In this document: one piece after another, positions 45,879 through 55,382 of the stretch
How positions within the stretch are numbered: the stretch's first letter is position 1
How the letters are laid out: each line of letters begins with the position of its first letter
Source of the DNA: Clostridiales bacterium
GTDB taxonomy: Bacteria; Bacillota; Clostridia; Oscillospirales; Oscillospiraceae
Length of the DNA stretch: 64,000 nucleotides
Assembly: GCA_004557735.1 (NCBI GenBank)
Contig: SFFV01000005.1
Span: 34,866-98,865, forward strand
Direction: 5' to 3'
Made by a program: the position numbers and the translations under genes
Notes under the pieces: generated by a model
Told to the model about the DNA's origin: nothing
Databases searched by the model: none
The model's input: the letters and a program-made list of their open reading frames with translations, nothing else

Positions 45879-46085
45879 ATGGCTATATCATACAACAAAC
45901 TGTGGAAACTGCTGATCGACAAAAAAATGAGCCAGTCCGAGCTGCGCAAAGCGGCAAATATAGCGCCGAATACTATGACCAAACTGCGCCGAGACGAGCC
46001 GGTCAACATGGCTATTCTCGAAAGAACCTGCGCGGTACTGGAATGCGACTTTGGCGATATTGTGGAGTTTATTCCAGATATTTAA
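45879..46085 (+). CDS. Small XRE/Cro-type helix-turn-helix regulator
   Basis: A 68-residue protein that is almost entirely one HTH of the Cro/C1 type: MAISYNKLWKLLIDKKMS, then QSELRKAANIAPNTMTKLRR and a C-terminal AVLECDFGDIVEFIP. Proteins of this kind are frequent as first genes of restriction and toxin-type operons, where they hold back transcription. I chose the ATG at 45879, with GCGGAGGG upstream; an ATG five codons earlier overlaps the ribosome site. It is 33 bases before the TcmP gene, on the same strand, and probably controls the following genes; no operator repeat could be fixed by eye. Confidence 0.88.
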   Translation: MAISYNKLWKLLIDKKMSQSELRKAANIAPNTMTKLRRDEPVNMAILERTCAVLECDFGDIVEFIPDI

Positions 46086-46118
46086 TCCAAATGATTTTGG
46101 TGAATAGGTGGGCTATAT

Positions 46119-47372
46119 ATGTCAAAAGACAACAAAGACTTCTTCAAAAAGAAGAATGAATGGTCAGAAATAAAAGATCGTTTATTGGGATGCTACCTGA
46201 CTCCTTATTTTCAAAAGGTGCTGCTTACGAGGAAGCCAATTTTCTATGTTGACTGCTTGGCTGGAAAAGGGAAATTTGAGGATGGAAAAGACGGATCACC
46301 TCTTATCGCCTTGCGTATACGTGAGGAATGCTTAAGCAGAACCAGCAGGCAGGACAAGATCGGCGCTGTTAAAACTTGCTTTATTGATATGAACTATGGG
46401 AATGAATTAAGCAGCAATATTGCGTCTATCTCTCCAAGCTATGATGTTCCGGAGGTAATCTCTGGAAAATATGAAGATAATATATTAAAATGCCTTCAGG
46501 ATAAACAGGGGTATAATGTCTTTCTCTATGTTGATCCATACGGAATAAAGGCATTAGATCTGTCAACTTTTGAAGCGTTTAAAACTTTGGGCTTCAATAC
46601 TTTCGAGATGTTGATTAATTTCAATTCTTTTGGCTTTTTTCGTGATGCATGCAGGGTAATGCGTGTAGATTATTGTAACGATGCTGCGCTTCAGGATTTG
46701 GATGACCTCGTCGAATACGATCCTACCGTTGTTGATACGACAAAGCAGTCTGAAGATTTGCTGAGCAGGATTGCTGGCGGAGATTACTGGAAAGCGATTG
46801 TTTCGGATTTTCAAAATGGAGTAATTGACGGTTATCAAGCGGAGCAACGTTTATCACGCGAATACAAAAATATGCTGAAACAGCGATATGGGTATGTCCT
46901 TGATATGCCTATTCGCCTCAAACCGGGGCAGCGCCCCAAATATAGGATGATACATGTGTGCGATCATGAAGATGGCTGCTTTTTGATGGCACAAAATATG
47001 CAAAAGCGAAAAGACGAGCTGTTCATCAATATACAGCAGCAAGGTCAGTACTCGCTTTTCGATATGGGGACCATTGGCGCATCCTCGGCTGAGGGGGATA
47101 CATATTCGCGCGAAGAGATTGCTGATATGGTAGAAAAACATATTTCAGCCATAAATGCATATATCCGTATTACCAAGTTTTTGGCATCGTTTGTTAACAA
47201 ATACGGCATAGTCTGTGAGTTTAAGATGGTGTATGAAATATTAGATGAATTAAAGCGTTCTGGTAAAATTGATATTGTTCGGACTCCCGAGTTGACCCAG
47301 AACGGCAAACCTACTTCATTCTGGGAAGAAAAGAGTGGACATCAGATTTTTATTCGGAGGACGGAACAATGA
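46119..47372 (+). CDS. tcmP: Three-Cys-motif partner protein TcmP
   Basis: A 417-residue protein of the TcmP family. The N-terminal half carries a methyltransferase-like nucleotide-binding fold with the family stretches WSEIKDRLLGCYLTPYF and FYVDCLAGKGKFEDGKDGSP, then FLYVDPYGIKALDL; the C-terminal 200 residues include a long helical section and a winged-helix-like end. TcmP proteins are encoded next to a small protein with three cysteines, as here, with an ATGA overlap at 47369-47372. The biochemical role of the pair is not established. It lies between an XRE regulator and a type III mod gene, with lower GC than the core. Confidence 0.86.
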   Translation: MSKDNKDFFKKKNEWSEIKDRLLGCYLTPYFQKVLLTRKPIFYVDCLAGKGKFEDGKDGSPLIALRIREECLSRTSRQDKIGAVKTCFIDMNYGNELSSNIASISPSYDVPEVISGKYEDNILKCLQDKQGYNVFLYVDPYGIKALDLSTFEAFKTLGFNTFEMLINFNSFGFFRDACRVMRVDYCNDAALQDLDDLVEYDPTVVDTTKQSEDLLSRIAGGDYWKAIVSDFQNGVIDGYQAEQRLSREYKNMLKQRYGYVLDMPIRLKPGQRPKYRMIHVCDHEDGCFLMAQNMQKRKDELFINIQQQGQYSLFDMGTIGASSAEGDTYSREEIADMVEKHISAINAYIRITKFLASFVNKYGIVCEFKMVYEILDELKRSGKIDIVRTPELTQNGKPTSFWEEKSGHQIFIRRTEQ

Positions 47373-48154
47373 AGAAAGTCGCAGGTTACATACAGCGGAA
47401 AACCATGCTGTACAAAACAGGCGTCGAATACGGAGATTATACCATGAACCACGTTTTAGGGTGTGCTCATGGATGTAGATTCCCTTGCTACGCATATTTA
47501 CAGAAAAAGAGATTTGGCCAGGTAACTTCTTATGAGAACTGGTTAGAACCGTACATTGTATCAAACACGCTGGAATTGCTTGATAAAGAAATACCGAGAT
47601 TCCGGGATGAGATACAGTCCGTCCAGCTATGTTTTACAACTGACCCCTTTATGTACGAATACGAAGAAGTGTCAAATATGAGCATTGCGGCAATAAACAA
47701 GCTGAACGCGGCAGGAATAAAGTGTTCCGTGCTTACAAAAGGTGTGCTGCCTATTGAATTGGCTGACCTTTCAAAAGAGAATGAATACGGGATTACCCTC
47801 ATTTCTCTGTGTGAGGATTACCGGCAAAAGATGGAACCGTATACAGCGCCGTATGCTGAACGTTTGGCGGCATTGAGAGCTTTACACGATAAAGGATGCA
47901 AAACGTGGGTCAGCATAGAGCCATACCCGACGCCCAATCTGATAAAGCAATCACTTCAGGAACTGCTTACAAGCGTTTCGTTTGTAGATAAAATCATTTT
48001 CGGACGCACAAATTACAGCAAAGAAGTGTCGTCATATAAGACACACAAGAGCTTTTACAACGAGGCTGCACAGACCGTCATGACTTTTTGTACAGACCAT
48101 GGTATCGCCTACCATATCAAGGGCGGAACCATCACTGGGGAGGAAACAAAATGA
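47369..48154 (+). CDS. Three-Cys-motif protein (radical SAM-like, DUF5131-type)
   Basis: A 261-residue protein with C32-x3-C36-x3-C40 (GCAHGCRFPCYAYL). This resembles the CxxxCxxC cluster of radical SAM and spore photoproduct lyase-like enzymes, but the last gap is three residues instead of two. Later stretches such as VQLCFTTDPFMY, IKCSVLTKGV and TWVSIEPYPTP are like the barrel strands of that superfamily. It is translationally coupled to TcmP upstream (4-base overlap) and to the type III mod gene downstream (48151-48154), so all three should be made together. Fe-S binding is expected but unproven; nucleic-acid substrate is inferred from context. Confidence 0.8.
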   Translation: MKKVAGYIQRKTMLYKTGVEYGDYTMNHVLGCAHGCRFPCYAYLQKKRFGQVTSYENWLEPYIVSNTLELLDKEIPRFRDEIQSVQLCFTTDPFMYEYEEVSNMSIAAINKLNAAGIKCSVLTKGVLPIELADLSKENEYGITLISLCEDYRQKMEPYTAPYAERLAALRALHDKGCKTWVSIEPYPTPNLIKQSLQELLTSVSFVDKIIFGRTNYSKEVSSYKTHKSFYNEAAQTVMTFCTDHGIAYHIKGGTITGEETK

Positions 48155-50121
48155 TTAAAGATATAATGACCGCGAATGAAGAGGTTCTGCCGAATAGCCG
48201 GGAGATGGCGGTACTGAAAGAGAACTTCCCGTCCTGTTTCCACAAGGATGGCTCCTTTGACCTTGAACGTTTTAAGGAATTCCTGTCAGATAAAGTTGCA
48301 GTTACTAACGAGGGATATGAACTGAAATTCCTCGGGAAGAACTATGCCCGCCTGCTTGCATCCATGGATACCACCACGGTGATCGTGCCGGATGAAGAAC
48401 ATAACGCGCAGCCCGAGAATGTGAACAGCCAGAATGTCTATATCAGCGGCGACAATCTGGACGGCCTGAAGCACCTGCTAAAATCTTATTCCCACAAGGT
48501 CAAATGCATTTACATTGATCCTCCGTATAATACGGGAAAAGACGATTTTGCATACAACGATAACTTCACATTTTCCGCAGAGGAATTGGCAGAAAAACTG
48601 AGCATTGATATTGAACAAGCAAATAGAATCCTTGATTTAACAAAACGCGGCTCAGCATCACACTCTGCGTGGCTCATGTTTATGTATCCACGATTAATGC
48701 TGTCACGCGATATTCTTTCAAATAACGGAGTTATTTTCATTAGCATTGATGGAAACGAACTCGATAATTTAAAACTGCTATGTGATGATATTTTTGGTGA
48801 AAACAATTATATTGGAAATATTATCTGGAACAACGCGACAGACAACAATCCTACTAATATTGCCATAGAGCATGAATACATCATTTGCTATGCCAGAAAT
48901 CATGCGGCATTGGAGCCTGTATGGAAATCGTCCGTTTCCGATGTGAAAGACTTACTTATTCAAATAGGCGATAAACTCTCCGCGGATTATCCGGACGAAA
49001 AAGAGTTTCAGGATGCCTGGCAGGCTTGGTATAGAGAGCATAAGGAACAACTATCGCCTTTAGATAGATATAAATATATTGACCGTGGTGGCGTGTATAC
49101 TGGAAGTCAAAGCGTTCACAACCCTGGCCGCGAAGGATATAGATATGATGTTATCCATCCAGTAACAGGAAAACCTTGCGTCCAACCATTGATGGGTTAT
49201 CGCTTCCCAGAATCAACCATGAAAGAGCTCCTTGATAGCGGAAAGATACTTTTTGGAGCGGATGAAAGCAAAATAATAGAACTAAAAGTTTATGCCAAAG
49301 AGTATAAAGATAAGCTGTCAAGTGTATATGAACTTGATGGCCGATTGGGAGCATATGATATAAAAGACCTTTTCCCTGAAGCAAAGCAGATATTTAAGAA
49401 TCCAAAGCCTGTCCAGGTCATTCAAAGAATAATATCGTTTGCCCTCGGAAATGGTGATATTTTCATGGACTTCTTCAGTGGTTCTGGAACTTCGGCAGAG
49501 TCGCTATTTAGATATATCACTTCCCAAAATTCAAAAAATACTTTTATACATATACAGTTGCAAGAGAAAACAAAAGAAGGAAGCGAAGCTGCCTCACTCG
49601 GGTATTCTACTATCGATCAAATTGGCATCGAGCGCATTAAGCGTGCGGCAGCAAAAATCCGTGAAGAACACCCCGACACCACCGCAGACCTCGGCTTCAA
49701 GCATTTCACTTTGAAGGAACCTGCCGGTGATACGCTGGACAAGCTCCTGAAGTTCACCCCCGAAGACAACGGCATGTTCAGCAGCGATCTGGTGGACGAA
49801 TTTGGCGTGCCCACCGTCCTTACCACTTGGCTTGTCCGGGATGGTTATGGCTTTACGGAACCGGCGCAGCCCATAGATTTTGCAGGCTACACCGCCTATT
49901 ACAAGGGAAAGCACCTGTATCTGATCGAAAAAGAATTATCCAACGAAGCAATCACCGCCATTGTTGAAAAGTGTGAGACCGACGGTGCTTTTAACCCGGA
50001 GAATGTTGTCCTTTTCGGTTACAGCTTTTCGTGGTCGGAAATCGACGCATTGAAGATCAACCTCGCCCGTCTGAAAGACACGGAAAAAAATCTACGTATC
50101 AATTTTGACGTGCGTTACTAA
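48151..50121 (+). CDS. mod: Type III restriction-modification methyltransferase (Mod)
   Basis: A 656-residue adenine-N6 DNA methyltransferase of the beta class. The catalytic motif DPPYNTG is at about 124, ahead of the SAM-binding DFFSGSGTSAES at about 440, the order expected for type III Mod. The region between them holds the target-recognition part (about 200-400). Mod both methylates one strand and reads the target for Res. The ATG at 48151 overlaps the stop of the three-Cys gene and has GGGGAGGAAAC upstream; a longer in-frame extension is three-Cys sequence in another frame. Res follows 14 bases on. Confidence 0.94.
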   Translation: MIKDIMTANEEVLPNSREMAVLKENFPSCFHKDGSFDLERFKEFLSDKVAVTNEGYELKFLGKNYARLLASMDTTTVIVPDEEHNAQPENVNSQNVYISGDNLDGLKHLLKSYSHKVKCIYIDPPYNTGKDDFAYNDNFTFSAEELAEKLSIDIEQANRILDLTKRGSASHSAWLMFMYPRLMLSRDILSNNGVIFISIDGNELDNLKLLCDDIFGENNYIGNIIWNNATDNNPTNIAIEHEYIICYARNHAALEPVWKSSVSDVKDLLIQIGDKLSADYPDEKEFQDAWQAWYREHKEQLSPLDRYKYIDRGGVYTGSQSVHNPGREGYRYDVIHPVTGKPCVQPLMGYRFPESTMKELLDSGKILFGADESKIIELKVYAKEYKDKLSSVYELDGRLGAYDIKDLFPEAKQIFKNPKPVQVIQRIISFALGNGDIFMDFFSGSGTSAESLFRYITSQNSKNTFIHIQLQEKTKEGSEAASLGYSTIDQIGIERIKRAAAKIREEHPDTTADLGFKHFTLKEPAGDTLDKLLKFTPEDNGMFSSDLVDEFGVPTVLTTWLVRDGYGFTEPAQPIDFAGYTAYYKGKHLYLIEKELSNEAITAIVEKCETDGAFNPENVVLFGYSFSWSEIDALKINLARLKDTEKNLRINFDVRY

Positions 50122-50135
50122 AGGAGGACAACAGC

Positions 50136-53099
50136 ATGGAAATAATCCTCCAAAAAGGACTACCGCACCAGCAAAAGGCCATCGACGCTGTGTGCTCTGT
50201 GTTTGAGGGTGTTGAGATCACTCCGGCGGCACAGTTCTACGAAAACCCGAAAATCAACATAGCAGACCCGCATATTGCCGCAAATATCAAAGATTTGCAG
50301 GCAGATATTCCGGCAGAATATCGTACAAGCATGCCGATCACGGACTATCTGAACCTGGATATCAAAATGGAGACCGGCACTGGAAAAACATACGTTTATA
50401 CCAAAACGATCTTTGAGCTACACAAGCGGTACGGGATCAATAAGTTCGTGATCGCCGTCCCGTCGCTGGCCATCAAAGCAGGAACCGCACAGTTCTTGAT
50501 GGATGACTATGCCCGCCGTCACTTTGAAGACAGCTGCGGATATGGATCGGAAATAGAGGTCGGCGTGCTGGAAGCCCCGAAAAAGCAGAAAAAAGGCCGT
50601 TCTTTCTTTCCCAGTGTTGTGGCTGATTTTGTGCGCGGCTCCTGCCAGAACACAAAGAAAATATATGTGTTGCTCTTGAATATGCAGCTTTTGACCAATG
50701 CCAAAGTTCTCAGTCGGGATGATTATGATTTTGGCGTGGAAGGATTCTACCGCCCGTTTGATGCCCTGCGTGCGACGAAGCCTGTGGTCATGATTGACGA
50801 GCCCCACCGTTTTTCACGGGATCAGTCCGCCTTCAAGGCGATCGTAAAAGAATTGAAGCCTCAGTTCATCATTCGCTACGGTGCGACTTTCCCCGAAACC
50901 AGCTCCGGCAGAGGCAGGAACCGGGTGACAATCAAGGACTACCAGAATTTACTGTATGATCTGAACGCCTGTGCCTCCTTCAATAACGGACTTATCAAAG
51001 GAGTTGCGAAAGAGCATTTTGAGCCGGTTTCCCGAAAAGACGAAAAAGTCAAGATCACTTCTATCGACAGCAGAGACGCTGTTCATTTTCAGCATAAAAA
51101 GCGGGATGAAGCGCAGCGGTCATATACGCTTCGCACCGGCGATTCCCTCTCGATAATCAGCGATGCGTTCGAGGGCATTACAGTATCGGCCATAGGGACT
51201 TCTACCGTAGAATTTTCCAATGGTATCGTGAAAAATGCCGGTGAAGAGCTGGATGTGGATATCTACATGACATCCTATCAGGAACAGATGATGAAGCTGG
51301 CTTTGCAGCGCCATTTTGAAACTGAGCGGGTGAACTTCTGCAACCGCGTTTTCAAAATAAAAACACTGGCCCTGTTCTTCATTGATGACATTACCTCGTA
51401 CAGAGCCGGTGAGGACGGCAAAGAGCCATACCTGCGGGCAGCCTTTGAACGCCTCCTTCGAGAAACGATGGAGAACATAATTGCAGGGCTGGATGAACAC
51501 GATGCAGAATATCGCACGTATTTGGAAGCCAGCTTGGCGGATATTCCTGCTTGCCATGCAGGCTATTTTGCTCAGGACAACAGTGATTCCGATGAAGATA
51601 TTGCAAAGGAAGTTGATGATATTCTTCACGGAAAGAAACAGCTTTTGTCGTTTAAGAATGAGGATGGAAGCTATAATACCCGCCGGCTCCTGTTTTCAAA
51701 ATGGACGCTGAAAGAGGGCTGGGACAATCCCAACGTATTCACCATTGCAAAACTGCGTTCCAGCGGAAGCGAAAACAGCAAGCTGCAGGAGGTCGGACGC
51801 GGTCTGCGCCTGCCGGTAGATGAGAACGGCAACCGCATCTCCAATGAAAGCTTTGAACTGAACTATATTGTTGACTTTACTGAAGCGGATTTCGCGGCAC
51901 GGCTTGCCGACCAGATCAACGGTGAGATGCCGCAGGCAGTTATTATCACCGAGGAAAAGCTGCAAGCGGTTGCCAAAAAGCTGGGGATGTCCTCCGACGA
52001 TCTGTTCGACGTTCTTTATGCGGAGAAGCATTATATAGACCGTCACTATAACATCAAGCCGGAAACGCGTGATGCTTTCTTTGCGGAGTATCCTGATTTT
52101 GCCGCTGGCCTGTCCACCGGCAAGGTAAAGGACAGAAACAAGGATAAGCCGAAACAGGTCAAGATCCGCAAAGCGGTGTATAAAGAGATCAAAGAGCTTT
52201 GGGAGACCATCAACCGACGGTATCTCTTGTTCTATGATAATGACATTAACCCCGACATGGAGAGCGTGGCCCTGTCGCTGTTTGAAAAGCCGGGTGTATT
52301 CACAGACCTTGTGATGAGAAGCTCCCGAGATATCGTGCAGAGCGATGGCCAGCAGATGTCCACTGTTCAGGGAACGGGTGTACAGTACACCATTAACCGC
52401 CCGATTGCCTACAATGTATTTCTGAAACGCATTATGGCAGCTACCAGCATCCCGATTACCGTACTCCATTCGGCGCTGTGCAAATACGCTGAGGTACATG
52501 GCGCTCCTGAGGACAGGTATATCAACGAAAACACAGTGGCTGCATTTTGTTCCGAATACCAGACGTGGAAAAATGAAAATCTGCAGGGACGATTCCACTA
52601 TGAGCGCAGCAATACCCCGCTCGGCGCAACGGCGCTGACATATGCTGATGGCACTGTCCGCAAGGACATTGCCCAGGGACGCATCGGCACAAAAATCGTA
52701 GAGGGTACGCCGAGCAGAAAGTATTTGTATAGTGCATATGCGTATGACTCGCCTCTGGAGAAGGACAATATTACCGCAGATGTGGACGAGGTTGTGGTAT
52801 ACGGTAAAATCCCGCGCAGCAGCATTGCCATTCCTACAATTACCGGTGGAATGTACAGTCCGGACTTTATGTACGTTGTAAAGCGTGCTGACGGCACGAA
52901 AGAACTGAACATTGTCGTTGAAACGAAGGACGTAGAGGGCAAGACAGAACTGCGAGGAACCGAAAAAGCAAAGATCGACTGTGCAAAGATTTTCTTTGAG
53001 ACACTGTCAAAGGATGGTTACACGGTGCATTTCCGCGATCAGCTTGGTAACAGGCAGATGAAGCAGATCATTGAAGAAGTACTGGGAAGCGATATTTAA
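50136..53099 (+). CDS. res: Type III restriction endonuclease (Res)
   Basis: A 987-residue superfamily 2 helicase-nuclease. Walker A is METGTGKTYVY (about 78-88), Walker B is the DEPH variant VVMIDEPHRFS (about 218-228), motif III-like YGATFPE, motif V-VI LRSSGSENSKLQEVGRGLR, and a C-terminal PD-(D/E)XK site SPDFMYVV ... NIVVETKD (about 908-930). With Mod it cuts unmodified DNA after ATP-driven sliding between two head-to-head sites. Length is typical. The ribosome site AAAGGAGG precedes the ATG. No inactivating change is visible, so the mod-res unit looks functional. Confidence 0.94.
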   Translation: MEIILQKGLPHQQKAIDAVCSVFEGVEITPAAQFYENPKINIADPHIAANIKDLQADIPAEYRTSMPITDYLNLDIKMETGTGKTYVYTKTIFELHKRYGINKFVIAVPSLAIKAGTAQFLMDDYARRHFEDSCGYGSEIEVGVLEAPKKQKKGRSFFPSVVADFVRGSCQNTKKIYVLLLNMQLLTNAKVLSRDDYDFGVEGFYRPFDALRATKPVVMIDEPHRFSRDQSAFKAIVKELKPQFIIRYGATFPETSSGRGRNRVTIKDYQNLLYDLNACASFNNGLIKGVAKEHFEPVSRKDEKVKITSIDSRDAVHFQHKKRDEAQRSYTLRTGDSLSIISDAFEGITVSAIGTSTVEFSNGIVKNAGEELDVDIYMTSYQEQMMKLALQRHFETERVNFCNRVFKIKTLALFFIDDITSYRAGEDGKEPYLRAAFERLLRETMENIIAGLDEHDAEYRTYLEASLADIPACHAGYFAQDNSDSDEDIAKEVDDILHGKKQLLSFKNEDGSYNTRRLLFSKWTLKEGWDNPNVFTIAKLRSSGSENSKLQEVGRGLRLPVDENGNRISNESFELNYIVDFTEADFAARLADQINGEMPQAVIITEEKLQAVAKKLGMSSDDLFDVLYAEKHYIDRHYNIKPETRDAFFAEYPDFAAGLSTGKVKDRNKDKPKQVKIRKAVYKEIKELWETINRRYLLFYDNDINPDMESVALSLFEKPGVFTDLVMRSSRDIVQSDGQQMSTVQGTGVQYTINRPIAYNVFLKRIMAATSIPITVLHSALCKYAEVHGAPEDRYINENTVAAFCSEYQTWKNENLQGRFHYERSNTPLGATALTYADGTVRKDIAQGRIGTKIVEGTPSRKYLYSAYAYDSPLEKDNITADVDEVVVYGKIPRSSIAIPTITGGMYSPDFMYVVKRADGTKELNIVVETKDVEGKTELRGTEKAKIDCAKIFFETLSKDGYTVHFRDQLGNRQMKQIIEEVLGSDI

Positions 53100-53122
53100 A
53101 AGAAAAGAGAGAGATGAGATAG

Positions 53123-53767
53123 ATGTATCCAGTTAACAACATAGACGGAATTAAAGATCAGGAAAGCCAGCTCGAAGGCAGCCATGCGATTATTCTCCTC
53201 TTTGTGAAACCATCAGATGATAATGCAGATAGCATAATCAAAAAGTTTAATTATCTCCATTACAAATCCAAACAGTACTGCTCGATATATTTAATTGGCT
53301 ATTCGCAATATTTTTATGAAAAATATACGGATGCTGAGGATGTCCCAGGAGTAGATAAAACAACATGGCAGTATAGCGACCAATGTTTTATCGAGGTATG
53401 CGAACAATTAGAGAAACGGCTCAAAAATTGGACATATAGTGGAGAGCCAGAAATGATTATCCTTCAAAACAGCTCCACTCTCAGCGGCGGCAGCATAATG
53501 GATTTCCGTAATTACAATTATATTGATATCAATTATGGTATTAGCAAAGGATATATAGACAGTTTCCCGAGGTTTATGGAGCGCATAATAAATGCGTGCC
53601 GTTCAGAAACCGAAGCGCAGGCAGTAGTAAATCAAGCCAACCGTAAACGGCTTAGTGGGCGAAGGATCATTGAAAAAGCTATTGCGGCGGATACAAAACT
53701 GCCTTCGCCTATTAAAGACATTATCAACGATAAGTGGTTCTTTAAAAGCTACAAAGCTGCAGCGTAA
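53123..53767 (+). CDS. Hypothetical protein between res and the DUF262-HNH gene
   Basis: A 214-residue protein I do not recognise. It begins MYPVNNIDGIKDQ, with a beta-strand rich first half (HAIILLFVKPSDD, CSIYLIGYSQYFY, PEMIILQNSS) that could be an alpha/beta fold, and ends with a helical, basic section (ANRKRLSGRRIIEKAIAADT). There is no signal peptide, membrane segment or cysteine cluster. A GAGAGATGAGATAG stretch lies before the ATG. It follows res by 24 bases and precedes a nuclease gene by 49 bases on the same strand, so it is probably part of the defence operon. The strand pattern could fit a sensor or effector, but no function can be assigned. Confidence 0.7.
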   Translation: MYPVNNIDGIKDQESQLEGSHAIILLFVKPSDDNADSIIKKFNYLHYKSKQYCSIYLIGYSQYFYEKYTDAEDVPGVDKTTWQYSDQCFIEVCEQLEKRLKNWTYSGEPEMIILQNSSTLSGGSIMDFRNYNYIDINYGISKGYIDSFPRFMERIINACRSETEAQAVVNQANRKRLSGRRIIEKAIAADTKLPSPIKDIINDKWFFKSYKAAA

Positions 53768-53815
53768 ATCTACTTCATATGATAATAACCGTTGCTGACT
53801 GATTTGGAGGGAATT

Positions 53816-55030
53816 ATGATAAGTAAAAATACATGGGCTGCACAGTCGGCGTTTATCCGTAGAAAGTACATAAACACAAATCCAGACTATCAAAGGCCGG
53901 CAGTGTGGACAAAGCCGCAGAAACAGCTGCTTATTGACTCCATGTTGCGCGAGTACGATGTTCCAAAAATATACCTTCATCGGACCGGGGATAAAACCTA
54001 TGATGTAATAGACGGACAGCAGAGACTGCGCACTATCTGGGAATACTTTGAAGGCGGATTTGCACTTGCAAAGGATGCAGATCCGGTTGATGGATACGAA
54101 GTCGCCGGGAAAAAATACGAAGATCTGGATATGGATATTTTGGACAAGCTCAATAGCTATAATCTGGATTTTGTAATCTTAGACAATGTTTCTGAGGATG
54201 AAATTCGAGAAATGTTCCTGCGCTTGCAGAACGGAACTACATTAAAAGCGCAAGAAAAGCGGAATGCGTATCCCGGAAACATGAGGGACTACATAAAGGA
54301 ACTGGCATCACACAGTTTCTTTGTAAAGAGCGTTAATTTTCAGAACAGCAGATTTTCTCATGAGCATGTAGCAGCACAGCTCTGCCTCATGACGATTAAC
54401 GGCGATCTTTGCGATATAAAAGACCGGAACTTGAATGAAATGTATCTGAAAAATCAGAACTTCGACAGGGACGGGATTGTTGCGAAGAAAATTAACCGTG
54501 TGTTAAATTATCTATATACAATGTTCCCGGACAAGGCGCCAGAATTGAAAAGGTTCAACACAGTGTCTCTTTATGCCCTAATCATGGATTTAATCGATAG
54601 CTATGCAATTAAAGACAGAGAGGCCGAGATAGCAAAGTGGTTCACAGATTTCGAATCCATGCGTGTGCTGGAAGCAGAAAAGCCGGAAGATGAACAGGAC
54701 GCCCGCTTGGCTATATACCAGTCAAAAACAAAAGAGTCTACAGACGGAATGGATTCATTACGATACAGACATGAATTCCTAAAAGAAAGCCTTCTCAGCA
54801 CTATTCCGGATTTGGCAGCTAAGGACTCAAAACGGAATTTTGACGAAGCCCAACGGCAAGTAATATTCCGCCGCGACAAAGGAATATGCCAGATTTGCGG
54901 AACAAAATGTGAGTGGAATGCCTGGGAGGCAGACCACATCATCCCGTGGAATAGGGGCGGCCAAACGACAGTATCTAACGGACAAGTGCTATGCCCTACA
55001 TGCAATGCATACAAAAGTGACAGCATATGA
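53816..55030 (+). CDS. DUF262 and HNH domain nuclease, GmrSD-like single chain
   Basis: A 404-residue protein with an N-terminal DUF262 (ParB/sulfiredoxin-like NTPase) domain, marked by PDYQRPAVW and the motif DGQQRLRTIW (about 66-75), and a C-terminal HNH nuclease with ICQICGTKC (about 357), EADHIIPWNRGG (about 371) and CPTCNAYK (about 394). DUF262 occurs in type IV modification-dependent enzymes such as GmrSD, where the partner nuclease is DUF1524; here a classic HNH with a zinc site takes that place. It probably cuts DNA carrying modified or foreign bases, which is inferred. I chose the ATG at 53816, with TTGGAGGG upstream, instead of a TTG 24 bases earlier. It is the last intact gene before a patch of gene debris. 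Confidence 0.87.
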   Translation: MISKNTWAAQSAFIRRKYINTNPDYQRPAVWTKPQKQLLIDSMLREYDVPKIYLHRTGDKTYDVIDGQQRLRTIWEYFEGGFALAKDADPVDGYEVAGKKYEDLDMDILDKLNSYNLDFVILDNVSEDEIREMFLRLQNGTTLKAQEKRNAYPGNMRDYIKELASHSFFVKSVNFQNSRFSHEHVAAQLCLMTINGDLCDIKDRNLNEMYLKNQNFDRDGIVAKKINRVLNYLYTMFPDKAPELKRFNTVSLYALIMDLIDSYAIKDREAEIAKWFTDFESMRVLEAEKPEDEQDARLAIYQSKTKESTDGMDSLRYRHEFLKESLLSTIPDLAAKDSKRNFDEAQRQVIFRRDKGICQICGTKCEWNAWEADHIIPWNRGGQTTVSNGQVLCPTCNAYKSDSI

Positions 55031-55153
55031 GCGACATATAGAAAATGGAGTTACTTCTTCCAACGCAGAGTTTCAGGCGTGGAAAACGAAGACGGAACGC
55101 TTCCTGGTAAAGAAGTACGAAAAAGATGGCGTTGAGTACAGCAAGTTTATTAA
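55020..55153 (+). pseudogene. Fragment of an unknown defence-type gene
   Basis: About 45 codons reading AYERHIENGVTSSNAEFQAWK, then TERFLVKKYEKDGVEYSKF. This looks like an internal piece of a family whose N-termini I have seen in proteins linked to abortive infection; no start or stop belongs to it, and it fuses into the HsdR-like frame near 55154. Confidence 0.45.
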
Positions 55154-55351
55154 GCGCTGGCGAAGAAGATCAAGGAAATTATCGATACAAAGTCCTCTTT
55201 TGCCGACTGGCTTAACAATCAGATTGTCCGCGACCAGCTAAAGTTTGACATCAAAGTTTGTTTGATTAAGAACGGCTATCCACCACAGTATAGCCCCGAA
55301 GTGTTCCGCAAAGTGATGGAGCAGGTGGAAAACGTCGAAGAAAACAATTGA
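55154..55351 (+). pseudogene. C-terminal remnant of a type I restriction HsdR
   Basis: The frame ALAKKIKEIIDTKSSFADWL, then VRDQLKFDIKVCLIKNGYPP and EVFRKVMEQVENVEEN ends in a TGA at 55349-55351. This matches the last about 65 residues of HsdR proteins (the DUF3387-like end with the GYPP motif). The remaining 900 or more residues and hsdM/hsdS are missing. Confidence 0.75.
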
Positions 55352-55382
55352 TGTGATTATGAAAAAGACGAGGTGAAGATAA

